Shown piece after piece: positions 33,529 to 42,341 of a DNA stretch of 64,000 nt. How positions within the stretch are numbered: the stretch's first letter is position 1; every line of letters starts with the position of its first letter. The notes below the pieces were generated by a model. The model was given only the letters and a program-made list of their open reading frames with translations. It was not told the origin of the DNA and did no database searches. The stretch lies in the NCBI RefSeq assembly GCF_042852765.1, contig NZ_AP031414.1; one strand, given 5' to 3'. Both the position numbers and the translations under genes were made by a program. Source of the DNA: Schaedlerella glycyrrhizinilytica_A (GTDB taxonomy: Bacteria; Bacillota; Clostridia; Lachnospirales; Lachnospiraceae).

Positions 33529-34740
33529 ATGAAATATTCCTATCAAGAAGTCATCCAATATATACAGGAAGAAGACGTGAAATTTATCCGTCTTGCTTTT
33601 TGTGATGTATTCGGAAAACAAAAGAACATCTCTATTATGCCTGATGAACTTCCCCGCGCCTTTGAATTTGGCATCGCTATTGATGCTTCTGCAATTACCG
33701 GATTCGGAGATGAAAATCATTCCGACCTTTTCCTGCATCCGGATCCGGATACTCTGATGCCTTTACCTTGGCGCCCGGAACACGGCAGTGTGGTTCGGAT
33801 GTATTGCACGATCACCTATCCAAACGGAGAGATTTTCGCCTGTGATACACGTTCTATTTTAAAAAAAGCTATCCGAGATGCTGAAGAAAAGGGCTATCGG
33901 TTTTTCTTTGGCGCAGAGCAGGAATTTTATCTTTTTTATTTAGATGAACTGGGAGAACCAACGAATATCCCTTACGACTATGCCAGCTATATGGACATTG
34001 CCCCGGAAGATAAGGGCGAAAATATCCGCCGTGAAATCTGTCTCACATTAGAACAGATGGGTATTTATCCGGAAAGTTCTCATCATGAAGAAGGTCCGGG
34101 ACAAAACGAGATCGATTTTCGCTATTCCGATCCACTAACCGCTGCAGATAACGCGATGACATTCCAAACGGTTGTAAAGACCATTGCAAGACGCAACGGA
34201 CTCTTTGCTGATTTCACTCCTAAGCCATTAAAAGATCATCCGGGAAACGGTTTTCACATTAATGTATCCGTCAATGCCTCTGATAAAGAAGATCACATGG
34301 ATCAGATTATTGCCGGAATCCTGGAAAAAGTCTCTGATATGACTGTTTTCTTTAACCCGACAGAAAACTCTTATCAACGCTTTGGAACCAATAAGGCTCC
34401 GCTATATATTTCCTGGTCCGATGAAAATCGGTCACAACTTGTCCGTATTCCGGCCGCTGTTGAAAAATACCGCCGTATGGAACTCCGCTCTCCTGATCCG
34501 ACCACAAATGCTTATCTTGCATTTGCTCTGATTATTTATGCATGTATGGAGGGTATGCAAAAAGAATTGACTCCGCCTCCGGCAACAAATATCAATTTCT
34601 ATCACGCGGATTCGGACACGCTGAAAAAATATCCAAAACTGCCAGAAACATTCAAAGCCGCTTGTACTGCTGCAAAAAACAGTTGTTTTATCAAAGAACT
34701 GATACCGGCTTCAATCTTAAATCTTTATTGTAATAAATAA
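33529..34740 (+). CDS. Glutamine synthetase-like protein (short type I)
   Basis: 403 residues, about 40 fewer than usual GlnA. N-terminal beta-grasp part (FIRLAFCDVFGKQKNISI), then the catalytic barrel: AEQEFYLF, HHEEGPGQNEIDF, HINVS and NRSQLVRIPA. The usual ATP-loop sequence KPLFGxNGSGMH reads KPLKDHPGNGFH here, and the adenylylation motif is absent. It could be a true glutamine synthetase next to its glutamate synthase, or a paralogue acting on another amine or serving regulation. With glnN on the other strand the locus has two GS-type genes. Confidence 0.85.
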   Translation: MKYSYQEVIQYIQEEDVKFIRLAFCDVFGKQKNISIMPDELPRAFEFGIAIDASAITGFGDENHSDLFLHPDPDTLMPLPWRPEHGSVVRMYCTITYPNGEIFACDTRSILKKAIRDAEEKGYRFFFGAEQEFYLFYLDELGEPTNIPYDYASYMDIAPEDKGENIRREICLTLEQMGIYPESSHHEEGPGQNEIDFRYSDPLTAADNAMTFQTVVKTIARRNGLFADFTPKPLKDHPGNGFHINVSVNASDKEDHMDQIIAGILEKVSDMTVFFNPTENSYQRFGTNKAPLYISWSDENRSQLVRIPAAVEKYRRMELRSPDPTTNAYLAFALIIYACMEGMQKELTPPPATNINFYHADSDTLKKYPKLPETFKAACTAAKNSCFIKELIPASILNLYCNK

Positions 34741-34767
34741 TCTGTTTTTCAAAGGAGGAGGTACGAC

Positions 34768-35352
34768 ATGAGTTTAAAAGAACGTGTTTACAGTATACTG
34801 ATCGTATCTGCAACCGACAGTTTTACCTCCGCCTTTACCGGTATACTTCCAAAAACCAGATATTTTCCACTTCACAGTGTTACCAGTATCAGTGCCGCAA
34901 AAAAAGTCCTTGCAGAAAAAACTTATGATTTTGTCATCATCAACGCTCCGCTCCCCGATGATATGGGCACTCGCTTTGCAATCGATGCCTGTACCAAAAA
35001 ACAGACTGTCGTTCTTCTTTTAGTAAAAAATGATCTCCACGAAGAAATTCATGACAAAGTAGTCGAATATGGTATCTTCACATTATCAAAGCCCGTTTCC
35101 AAACCTACTATGCTTTATGCGCTCAGTTGGTTAGAGAGTGCACGTGAACGCTTGAAACAATTTGAGAAAAAATCTTCCTCTATTGAACAAAAAATGGCTG
35201 AAATCCGTTTAGTAAATAAAGCCAAATGGCTTCTGATCAATGAATTAAAATTCACAGAACCAGAAGCCCATCATTACATTGAAAAACAAGCTATGAATCG
35301 CTGCATATCCAAACGGATTATTGCCGAAGAAATCATAAAAACATACTCATAA
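34768..35352 (+). CDS. ANTAR-domain RNA-binding antiterminator with degenerate receiver (NitR-like)
   Basis: 194 residues. A receiver-like domain (about 7-120) lacks the phosphorylation site: the aspartate position in YDFVIINAPLPD is Asn59, and the acidic pair near residue 14 is replaced, although the KP motif remains (LSKPVSKPT). A coiled segment (about 125-145) leads to the ANTAR domain (about 142-192; LVNKAKWLLINELKFTEPEAHHYIEKQAM), a three-helix RNA binder that recognises hexaloop hairpins. It ends the glutamate synthase operon, 27 bp after the glnA-like gene, with AAAGGAGGAGG before the ATG. The likely targets are the hairpins at 30032 and 29895/29823. Similar in design to NitR of solventogenic clostridia (memory). 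Confidence 0.88.
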   Translation: MSLKERVYSILIVSATDSFTSAFTGILPKTRYFPLHSVTSISAAKKVLAEKTYDFVIINAPLPDDMGTRFAIDACTKKQTVVLLLVKNDLHEEIHDKVVEYGIFTLSKPVSKPTMLYALSWLESARERLKQFEKKSSSIEQKMAEIRLVNKAKWLLINELKFTEPEAHHYIEKQAMNRCISKRIIAEEIIKTYS

Positions 35353-35370
35353 TATGATTTTCCCGTTTTC

Positions 35371-36435
35371 TTATTCCGGATCCGCGAAATGGATCAGCAC
35401 TTTCAGCTTGCTTCCGCCATATTGGCTGAACTCTTTAAACGCCGCTTCCGCTTCATCCAATTCATATTCTGATTTTTTCGTCGGATCCTCACTTCCCGGA
35501 TTCATCACGATCTTTTCCAAGTCGATCGCCCCTCCTTTTACAAGATCGATCAGTTCCGTAAAGTCAGCTTTCAGCGCATTTCTGGAGCCCAGAATATCCA
35601 GCTCCTTTTTCTGGATCATCGTAAAATTGAAATCCAGATTTTTCTTTCCCACGCCGATCAATACGACCCGACCGCCAAATGCCGCCGCATCGATACAATT
35701 TTGGAATGTGGACGGAAGCCCCACCGCTTCGATACATACGTCAAATCCATGATGATCGCCCGTAATTTCTCGCACACGATTTGCGAAATTCTCTTCACTG
35801 TCATTTTTGATCATGCCCGTAAGTCCAAATGTATGGTATGCGTACTGCAGCTTTTCTTCCGCAATATCCGCAATATACACTTCTCCGCCTTTTGCCTTTG
35901 CCGCAACCGCCGCAAGCACGCCGATCGTTCCGGCGCCGATCACAAGCACCTTGTCTCCTTTTTGGATATCCGATCTTGACACACCGTGATAGCTGATGCA
36001 AAATGGTTCGATCAAAGCAAGACTTTTCGGGCTTAATCCTTTTCCGTCGTAAATCCGTTCAACCGGCATTGTGATATATTCCGAAAATGCGCCGTCTCTC
36101 TGCGCCCCCAGCGTCTCGTTCGACTCACAGCAATTTACCAGCCCGCGTTCGCAGGAGTAACATTTCTGACAGTTAAAATATGGATTGCATGTTACGATCA
36201 TTCCCTCTTTTAACCCTCTGTCATTTTCCCCGATCTTTACGATCTGTGCGGAAAATTCATGCCCCGGAATCCTCGGATAGCCTGCATACGCAAATGTTCC
36301 GCGGTATGTTCCAAGATCGCTTCCGCAGATACCGCCATACAGTATCTTCAATAACGCTTCCCCCTGTTTTACTTCCGGCATCTCTGTCTCTGTCATCATC
36401 ACTTTTCCCGGTTCCGGGATCATAATCGTTTTCAT
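35371..36435 (-). CDS. Zinc-dependent MDR dehydrogenase (sorbitol/threonine dehydrogenase-like)
   Basis: 354 residues. Catalytic zinc site GGICGSD and GHEFSA (about 36-60); structural zinc cysteines in CNPYFNCQKCYSCERGLVNCC (about 90-110); Rossmann motif VIGAGTIGVLAA (about 170-181). Oxidises an alcohol or sugar hydroxyl with NAD(P). It is the last gene of a three-gene run with a second MDR protein and an amidohydrolase, opposite an AraC regulator, which suggests oxidation of a sugar or polyol; the substrate is not identifiable. Confidence 0.87.
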   Translation of the reverse strand: MKTIMIPEPGKVMMTETEMPEVKQGEALLKILYGGICGSDLGTYRGTFAYAGYPRIPGHEFSAQIVKIGENDRGLKEGMIVTCNPYFNCQKCYSCERGLVNCCESNETLGAQRDGAFSEYITMPVERIYDGKGLSPKSLALIEPFCISYHGVSRSDIQKGDKVLVIGAGTIGVLAAVAAKAKGGEVYIADIAEEKLQYAYHTFGLTGMIKNDSEENFANRVREITGDHHGFDVCIEAVGLPSTFQNCIDAAAFGGRVVLIGVGKKNLDFNFTMIQKKELDILGSRNALKADFTELIDLVKGGAIDLEKIVMNPGSEDPTKKSEYELDEAEAAFKEFSQYGGSKLKVLIHFADPE

Positions 36436-36462
36436 TTCATCTATCCTCCTAAAAAATCCTGC

Positions 36463-37668
36463 TTATCGTTCCATGTCGATATATGTTTCATTCCAGACAA
36501 CAGCTGTTTTCATCGGCGCGCTCTTGGAGTAAATTCTGTTTTCATACGCATCGATCGGATCCGCAGTAAATTCTTCTTTCTCGATCAATTCCACGATCTC
36601 ATCGTAACGGCTGTTTTGGAGGATCCGGATTGCTTCCTCCATGTGATCCTGCCGGAAGTTGATCGATCCGAATATCAACTGATTTTTAAATCCGAACGGC
36701 ATCGTATCCACCGTTACTTCCGGTCCCAAAGAGAACGAATTGTAAATGCCGTTACATCCAAGCACGCCATATTGAAATGCGATTTCATGCTCGATCGCCG
36801 CCCCGCTGGAACCGATAAATACCGTTGCCGTACCGCCTAACTTTTCTCTGATCGCATCTGCAAGTTCTTCTTTTGTATCATAAATACTTCTTACATAAGA
36901 CGCCCCTGCCTGTTTTAATGCAAACGAAACTTTCGGGCTGTCTTCCTCACTTCTTGCCACAAAGACGATCTTTGCTTCCGGATATTTCTGACGGATCAGA
37001 TCCCCGATAAACATTCCTGTCGTTCCGAGCCCGAAAATGCAGACTCTTTGGAACGTTTCCTTTCTCGCAATCTCTCTTGCCTCTGCCTCCGTACACCGAT
37101 GCTCCGCCATTTTCACCCGAAAGTTATGTGCTTCGCCCAAGTCTTCCATCCGCTCTCTCTGAAAGATCATGCACGCATAAGGATCGCTGAATACTAATTT
37201 TTTTGCCAGTGTAAGCGGAATTTTCCCGTCTTTCACATATCCGTCCGGAATTTTCAGCAGCATATCCGGATGATAATAATTCCGGTCGGAAAACAATCCG
37301 TCTGCCTGATCGCACCCATATTCAAAATACGTCTCTTCCTCTGTATATCTTGTCGGATCATAGCTGTTTCCTCCCCGGATCAATACGATGGCAAACCGAT
37401 TCTCAGACGGAACCCATACAACACCCTCGTGTCCGTTGACGAGCCGGTCACATCCTGCGGGAAACTTTTCTTTTAAATTTCCCTCACGTCCCATATTCAT
37501 CAGCGTATGATCGGTTCCGCAAAATCCGACGAACACACTTTCCGCAAGAATCCCGTCCTTTTCTTTTTCTCCCCGCAATCTTTGTCTCGGTATATTCCGT
37601 ATCTCAACGTCTCCGTATACCAGCGGTCTTTCTGCATCATTTTGAAAATATGTACCTTTTACGATCAT
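36463..37668 (-). CDS. MDR family dehydrogenase, glucose dehydrogenase-like
   Basis: 401 residues, longer than usual MDR proteins. FVGFCGTDHTL and VNGHEGVV match the zinc-ligand loop; the structural zinc cysteine cluster is missing. A Rossmann motif FGLGTTGMFIG lies near residue 215. The middle (about 110-205) has an unusual insertion with many charged residues. It resembles glucose/galactose 1-dehydrogenases that make sugar lactones, which would fit the lactonase-like neighbour, but this is inference. 27 bp before the second dehydrogenase. Confidence 0.78.
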   Translation of the reverse strand: MIVKGTYFQNDAERPLVYGDVEIRNIPRQRLRGEKEKDGILAESVFVGFCGTDHTLMNMGREGNLKEKFPAGCDRLVNGHEGVVWVPSENRFAIVLIRGGNSYDPTRYTEEETYFEYGCDQADGLFSDRNYYHPDMLLKIPDGYVKDGKIPLTLAKKLVFSDPYACMIFQRERMEDLGEAHNFRVKMAEHRCTEAEAREIARKETFQRVCIFGLGTTGMFIGDLIRQKYPEAKIVFVARSEEDSPKVSFALKQAGASYVRSIYDTKEELADAIREKLGGTATVFIGSSGAAIEHEIAFQYGVLGCNGIYNSFSLGPEVTVDTMPFGFKNQLIFGSINFRQDHMEEAIRILQNSRYDEIVELIEKEEFTADPIDAYENRIYSKSAPMKTAVVWNETYIDMER

Positions 37669-37680
37669 GTTTCCTCTCTC

Positions 37681-38559
37681 CTATTCCACCATATTTCTTA
37701 TTTTTTCCGGAACATCCAAATCCGGAAATCCATAAAAGTCTTTCGCATTTTCTCCTAAGATCCTGTTTTTCTCTTCTTCTGAAAGCGCAGATGTTTTTTC
37801 TATAAAATCTTTACTCATATCATAAGTGATCGCCGTCATTGTACGCGGATAATCACTTCCCCACATTATTTTCTCTATACCACATATCTCGATCGCCGTT
37901 CTGATCGCCTGAATCGCAGACGGATATGGGTAGAATTCTTTATGGAACAACCATGTGATCCCGCCGCTCTCGACATAGACATTTTTGTGCCGGGCAAGGG
38001 CGATCTGCTCTTCCCATCCGTTTGTTGTAACCATACCGAAATGTCCGATCGCAATTCGTAAATCCGGATACATCTTAATCAACTTTTCCATTTCTTTCAC
38101 CTGGAGATCCCCATCTGACAGATCAATGGAAATAAATCTCCCTAACCGGTCTGCTTTCGCAAAAATCTCCTTATGGTGCAGCAGATTCTGATCTCTCAGT
38201 CTTCCCGCGCAGATTTTGATCCCGTCAAATTGTCCGATCCATTCGCTGTCGATCTCCCGTTCCTCGTACAGACAACAGATTTTCATTCTTTCCGGATATT
38301 TCTTTTTACATTCCAGCAGATAACGATCCTGATTTCCGTCAATATATTCCTGCGTCACCACACAACCGCTGACTCTCGCATAATTCATATTGGCGATCAA
38401 CATTTCTGCGGTATTGCGTCCATCCAGCATATAGGGCGGCATCATCTGTCGTATTTCCCCACCGAAATTACTTTTTCCCTCACAGAGCGCAAAAACCGGT
38501 TTTTCATCTACGCGTCCGCACTGCCGATCCCAGAGATGTAAATGTGCATCGATGATCAT
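37681..38559 (-). CDS. Amidohydrolase family protein, possible sugar lactonase
   Basis: 292 residues from 38559 (AGGAGG 6 bp upstream; the ATG at 38565 abuts that site). Amidohydrolase-2 type TIM barrel: DAHLHLWD metal motif at the N-terminus, IAIGHFGMV and the WGSDYPRT motif with the metal aspartate. Known relatives hydrolyse L-fuconolactone, L-rhamnonolactone and 2-pyrone dicarboxylate. Together with two dehydrogenases this suggests an oxidative sugar pathway (sugar to lactone to acid). First gene of the minus-strand operon, divergent from the AraC regulator. Confidence 0.82.
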   Translation of the reverse strand: MIIDAHLHLWDRQCGRVDEKPVFALCEGKSNFGGEIRQMMPPYMLDGRNTAEMLIANMNYARVSGCVVTQEYIDGNQDRYLLECKKKYPERMKICCLYEEREIDSEWIGQFDGIKICAGRLRDQNLLHHKEIFAKADRLGRFISIDLSDGDLQVKEMEKLIKMYPDLRIAIGHFGMVTTNGWEEQIALARHKNVYVESGGITWLFHKEFYPYPSAIQAIRTAIEICGIEKIMWGSDYPRTMTAITYDMSKDFIEKTSALSEEEKNRILGENAKDFYGFPDLDVPEKIRNMVE

Positions 38560-38715
38560 AAACATCCTCCTATCTCGAAATTTTATCTTTTTCTTGCTTT
38601 CATTATAGGATTTATAGTACGATAATCATACAGGAACAGCGGACATATCTGCTATATTTATGTCTGCTTTTCGTACTTAATTCGTACTAAATCCAGATTT
38701 AATGAGGTAAAGTCC

Positions 38716-39579
38716 ATGAAAAACGACAATTTAAACATTACATTTTCCATAGAAGATTATCAGATCCGTATTCTAAAATTTACCTATGAATGTCAGACAT
38801 GGAATACACCGTCACATTCACACAGCTCCAACAGTTATGAGATCCACTTTATTCCAAAAGGAAAAGGGACTTTGATCAGCGCGCAAAGTCCTTACGAATT
38901 ATATCCGGATATATTGTATACAACCGGTCCTCATATTGAACACCAACAGTATTCCGATCCCGATGATCCCACTTATGAATACTGTATTTATTTAAGGATA
39001 GATAAATTGCATGCGAAGCAAAAAAATACGGCAGGCGCTTCCATGATGGCGTCTTTTTTACACTATCCGTTTTGGTATGGAAAGGACTGCGCCGATCTGC
39101 AGACGACGCTTGAGCAGATCCATCGGGAATTTTCCAGCCCCGGTCCTGCCGCCGCAGTCATGCTGCAAGCTCTTTTCATGCAGTTTTTCGTCAAGATCCT
39201 GCGAAATTATGAGCCTGCTTCAAATGCGGCGATCACCTATATTCCGATCCCTTTGATCAAATCCTATATCTTGATCGAAGACAGCTTTTTACTCGAATAC
39301 GATACGATTACGCTGAAAGAACTGTCCAGCCGTCTCGGCTTAAGCCCCAGACAGACAAGCCGTATCCTTTTCAACCGTTACGGGCAGAATTTTCTTCAAA
39401 AAAGGACGGAAGCACGCATGGCTGCCGCCGTCACCTTTTTAAAAGAAAACCAGCTTTCGATCTCGGAAATCGCTTCCCGGCTTGGATATTCCTACCCCAA
39501 TCATTTTCATGCCGCTTTTAAGAACTACTATAAAATGACCGTTTCCGAATATAAACGAACCGTCCTGAACCTCACATGA
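38716..39579 (+). CDS. AraC family transcriptional regulator
   Basis: 287 residues. N-terminal cupin-like sensor domain (about 15-105; HSHSSNSYEIHFIPKGKG) and a C-terminal pair of helix-turn-helix motifs (about 190-285; LKELSSRLGLSPRQTSRI and ISEIASRLGYSYPNHFHAAF). Divergent from the dehydrogenase/amidohydrolase operon with a 156-bp shared promoter region, so it probably activates that operon when its sugar is bound. A structured terminator-ended element begins right after its stop codon. Confidence 0.9.
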   Translation: MKNDNLNITFSIEDYQIRILKFTYECQTWNTPSHSHSSNSYEIHFIPKGKGTLISAQSPYELYPDILYTTGPHIEHQQYSDPDDPTYEYCIYLRIDKLHAKQKNTAGASMMASFLHYPFWYGKDCADLQTTLEQIHREFSSPGPAAAVMLQALFMQFFVKILRNYEPASNAAITYIPIPLIKSYILIEDSFLLEYDTITLKELSSRLGLSPRQTSRILFNRYGQNFLQKRTEARMAAAVTFLKENQLSISEIASRLGYSYPNHFHAAFKNYYKMTVSEYKRTVLNLT

Positions 39580-39584
39580 CAATT

Positions 39585-39780
39585 TGACGGATGTCCGAAA
39601 TCTGACGGCGAAAATCGGGCGGCAGTCTTCGGACGTAATCACCGGAAGTGCCAAAAGGCACATTCCGGGATTGTAAGCAGTCGCCAAGGTCTCGGGCAAG
39701 CCCAGACTTTGGCTCGTTGCCTATATAAAAGAGGATGTGAAAAAACTCGATTGAGTTTTTTCGCATCCCTCTTTTTGCTT
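39585..39780 (+). ncRNA. Structured non-coding element with terminator, possible small RNA or dispersed repeat
   Basis: Three strong hairpins in a row: 39593-39634 (GTCCGAA/TTCGGAC), 39642-39668 (CCGGAAGTGCC, AAAA loop, GGCAC.TTCCGG) and 39684-39712 (CCAAGGTCT, inner GGGC/GCCC, AGACTTTGG). An intrinsic terminator follows: GAGGATG.GAAAAAACTC pairs with GAGTTTTTTC.CATCC.TC at 39731-39771, then CTTTTTGC. GC content is far above the flanks. It starts within a few bases of the AraC stop and could be the 3' UTR of that gene, an independent RNA, or a copy of an extragenic repeat. The family is not recognised. Confidence 0.5.
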
Positions 39781-39857
39781 TTATTGTGCATAAATTGCTG
39801 GAATCCTACGCTGAAAAGGCGTACTTCCCCTACCCCATAGAGATTCTCTTTTTGAAT

Positions 39858-40970
39858 CTATGCGGCAGTTCTATTTCTCATCTTTTTGTTCTGATATTTG
39901 TATAGATTATGTCCTATTGCCACAAGTAAAACTTCTAGTTTAACCGAATTAATACCTCTTCGGACAATTCTCTTGTACCAACGGTCATTTTTCATGATTC
40001 TGAAAGTGCCTTCTGCTTGTATCGAACGGTTCATTCGTAACAGCGCACCATAAATACTTTCTAAGTTTTCGATTACTTCCTGATGCATTGCAGTGAGTTC
40101 CTGATTGATCCGAACAGTTCGATTTTTAGCTGTTTTCTTACATTTCTCTGCATATGGACATCCACTGCAATCTTCACATTCATACAGTTCTTCCTTGCGT
40201 CCGTATTGATTTCCCCTCACACTTCTTCTGTATAAAAGATGAAATGCTTTATCGTTAGGACATCTCATGACACCTTGTTCATCAATTCTAAAATTAACTG
40301 CACGAAATGGATCTTCATGATACTTTCGATCCTTGGTTTCCTTTTTAAACATTGGAAACTTCATATACTTTTCAATTCCGTTCTGTTCGCAAAAAATATA
40401 GTTGTTATATGATCCGTAGCCAGCATCTGCCACAGGATACTTGGGATAGAAGCCATACGTTTGTTTGAAGTGCTTCATCAAAGGAATGAAACAGTCCATA
40501 TCTGAACGATAATGGTTCACGTCAACAACTGCGATATATTCATCTGCTACACCAATCTGTACATTGTATGCCGGCAGAAGCTGATCAATGATTTCATTCA
40601 GATAATCTGGTACATACTCAGAATTCGTTGAAATCTGTACTTCACTCCATGCGATTTCTTTGTTGATTTCCTCAATCTCCGCAGTGATTTTTTCATAAAG
40701 CTTGTAACGGAACTTTTCGGTAGCCTTCTTCCAAACCCAGGTATATTTGTTGGCGTTTGCTTCAAACTTGGAACCATCGATGTAGATATGTTGCAAATCC
40801 ACATGCTCCTTGTTGAAGATCGCTTGATTGATGTCGTTAAAAATGTTTTCAATCTTATCCTGAAGTACTTCGTTGATGAAATATCCAAAGGTTCGGTATG
40901 ATGGAGTCTGGTGATCCATGAGATACATGAATCTGATATTGACTTTGCAGTTGTCTTCCAGTTCTCTCAG
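39858..40970 (-). pseudogene. IS1182-family transposase, C-terminal fragment
   Basis: Codes for the greater part of a DDE transposase: YIDGSKFEANANKYTWVWKK, DMDCFIPLMKHFKQTYGF, VADAGYGSYNN, a cysteine-rich zinc segment (CEDCSGCPYAEKC) and a C-terminal NRSIQAEGTFRIMKND block typical of IS1182/ISL-type transposases. In frame upstream of the first ATG (40928) the sequence reads LRELEDNCKVNIRF up to the IS3 junction at 40973, where it is cut. The missing start is found beyond the IS3 copy. Confidence 0.9.
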
Positions 40971-41036
40971 GGATGGTCCTATGTCAAGAAAAAGTACAAA
41001 TTAAATGTAACCAATTTTCTCTGTTCTGAGCGAAGT

Positions 41037-41924
41037 TTAACTTGCTATTTTTATTGCATTCTCCTCGATGTTTTCAAGATATTGTTCCTCATATTCATTT
41101 GGAGACAAATATCCACAATGACTGTGAATGCGCACGGTATTGTAAAATGTTTCGATGTATTCAAAAATCAATTTATGTGCATGTGCATAATTAAAGATTT
41201 TAAACCGGTTGATCCATTCTCTCTTCAAAAGTGCATGGAAAGATTCTATACAGGCGTTATCCCATGGATATGCTTTCTTTGAATAACTGTGAATCATACC
41301 TTTGGTTGCTTTTTGAAATGCTTCCGATACGTACTGGCATCCTCTGTCGCAGTGGAAGATCAACGGTTTTTCAACATTTCTGACATGTTTTGCTTTTTCA
41401 ACACATTCCACTACGTGGGATGCCTCCAGCGTCTCACTCAACACCCAGGAAATGATTTTTCTTGAATACAGATCCATCACACTGGTAAGATACACAAATC
41501 CTTCAAATGTCCAAATATAAGTGATATCTGAACACCAGACAGCATCTGGATGAGCAGGATTGAATTCCTCGTTGAGGATATTTTTGAGTTTCTGGCTGAA
41601 ATCAGAGTCTATGGTTGTCTGGACATATGGTTTCGCCCAATGGGCTTTGATTCCCATTTGGCGCATATAGTTTCCAACTGTTTTTTCGGAAACATACTCC
41701 CCGGATTTTCGCAATTCTGCAGTAATTTTAGGAGCACCGTAGTTTTGATGGGATTCCTCGTAGATCTTTTGAATTTTTTCTTTTAAAACTGCACGGCGAA
41801 CAGACGTGTCCGAAGGAACCCGTTTCTTCCATGCATTGTAACCCGAACGTGAAACGCCTAATTTTTTCAGTATTCCGCTGACAGAAACCTGACGTTTCAC
41901 GGGCAGGGATTTGATTTCTTTCAC
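41037..41924 (-). CDS. IS3-family transposase OrfB (integrase catalytic domain)
   Basis: 295 residues from the first ATG. HTH_21 domain first (SVSGILKKLGVSRSGYNAWKK, about 14-35), then the rve integrase core with the DDE residues in VWCSDITYIW, FHCDRGCQY and NACIESFHALLKREW. The frame is open upstream of the ATG back to an A7 slippery site (41981-41987) inside orfA, so the active enzyme is probably an OrfAB fusion made by -1 frameshifting. Looks intact. Confidence 0.94.
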   Translation of the reverse strand: MKEIKSLPVKRQVSVSGILKKLGVSRSGYNAWKKRVPSDTSVRRAVLKEKIQKIYEESHQNYGAPKITAELRKSGEYVSEKTVGNYMRQMGIKAHWAKPYVQTTIDSDFSQKLKNILNEEFNPAHPDAVWCSDITYIWTFEGFVYLTSVMDLYSRKIISWVLSETLEASHVVECVEKAKHVRNVEKPLIFHCDRGCQYVSEAFQKATKGMIHSYSKKAYPWDNACIESFHALLKREWINRFKIFNYAHAHKLIFEYIETFYNTVRIHSHCGYLSPNEYEEQYLENIEENAIKIAS

Positions 41925-41956
41925 GTACTCAGAAGTAGCCGTGTAAAGAGCTTTTG

Positions 41957-42256
41957 TCAGTTTCCCAGAATACCGATTGCTTTTTTTAACACTTCAAGAG
42001 CATCCTTCGTATCTCGTAATTCACGCTGCAATCTGGCAATCTCTTTTGCTTCCTCACTTGCATAATTTCCAGAACCACGGGTAGGAACCTCTCCTTTATG
42101 TTCCTTTGCTGCTTTCATCCAGTTTTTCAGTGCAGATTCGCTGACTCCAAGATTCTCAGAAGCCTTGCGAAGTGGCAGCTCAGGATGATCCAAGCGATAC
42201 TGTACTGCATCCTCTTTAAACTGTTGGGAATATTTTGTACCTTTTGCCATAACCAT
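41957..42256 (-). CDS. IS3-family transposase OrfA (helix-turn-helix)
   Basis: 99 residues. HTH_8-type DNA-binding domain (YSQQFKEDAVQYRLDHPELP, LRKASENLGVSESALKNWMK) followed by a leucine-zipper-like coil (about 62-92). The end reads LKKAIGILGN; TTAAAAAAAGC in this stretch is the likely -1 slippage site leading into orfB. Binds the inverted repeats of the element. Confidence 0.93.
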   Translation of the reverse strand: MVMAKGTKYSQQFKEDAVQYRLDHPELPLRKASENLGVSESALKNWMKAAKEHKGEVPTRGSGNYASEEAKEIARLQRELRDTKDALEVLKKAIGILGN

Positions 42257-42341
42257 TCTCCTCCTTGATCTATGACTATCATATACTATTTATTGAAAAT
42301 GGTCATGTTTGTTTTGTACTATTTATATTCTAACATCAGGA

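Larger units (their letters stand above)
40974..42338 (-). mobile_element. IS3-family insertion sequence (IS150-like)
   Basis: 1365 bp. Both ends start with TG and share an imperfect inverted repeat that includes AGTACAAA. A 3-bp direct duplication GGA flanks it (40971-40973 and 42339-42341). Removing the element with one GGA rejoins the interrupted transposase frame exactly: the codons for GYCS join LRELE. Contains orfA and orfB joined by a -1 frameshift site. Confidence 0.9.

Noticed and set aside
39439..39766. Two minus-strand open frames over the end of the AraC gene and the structured element
   Set aside because: They are translations of strong inverted repeats and of the AraC antisense strand; no ribosome site fits.
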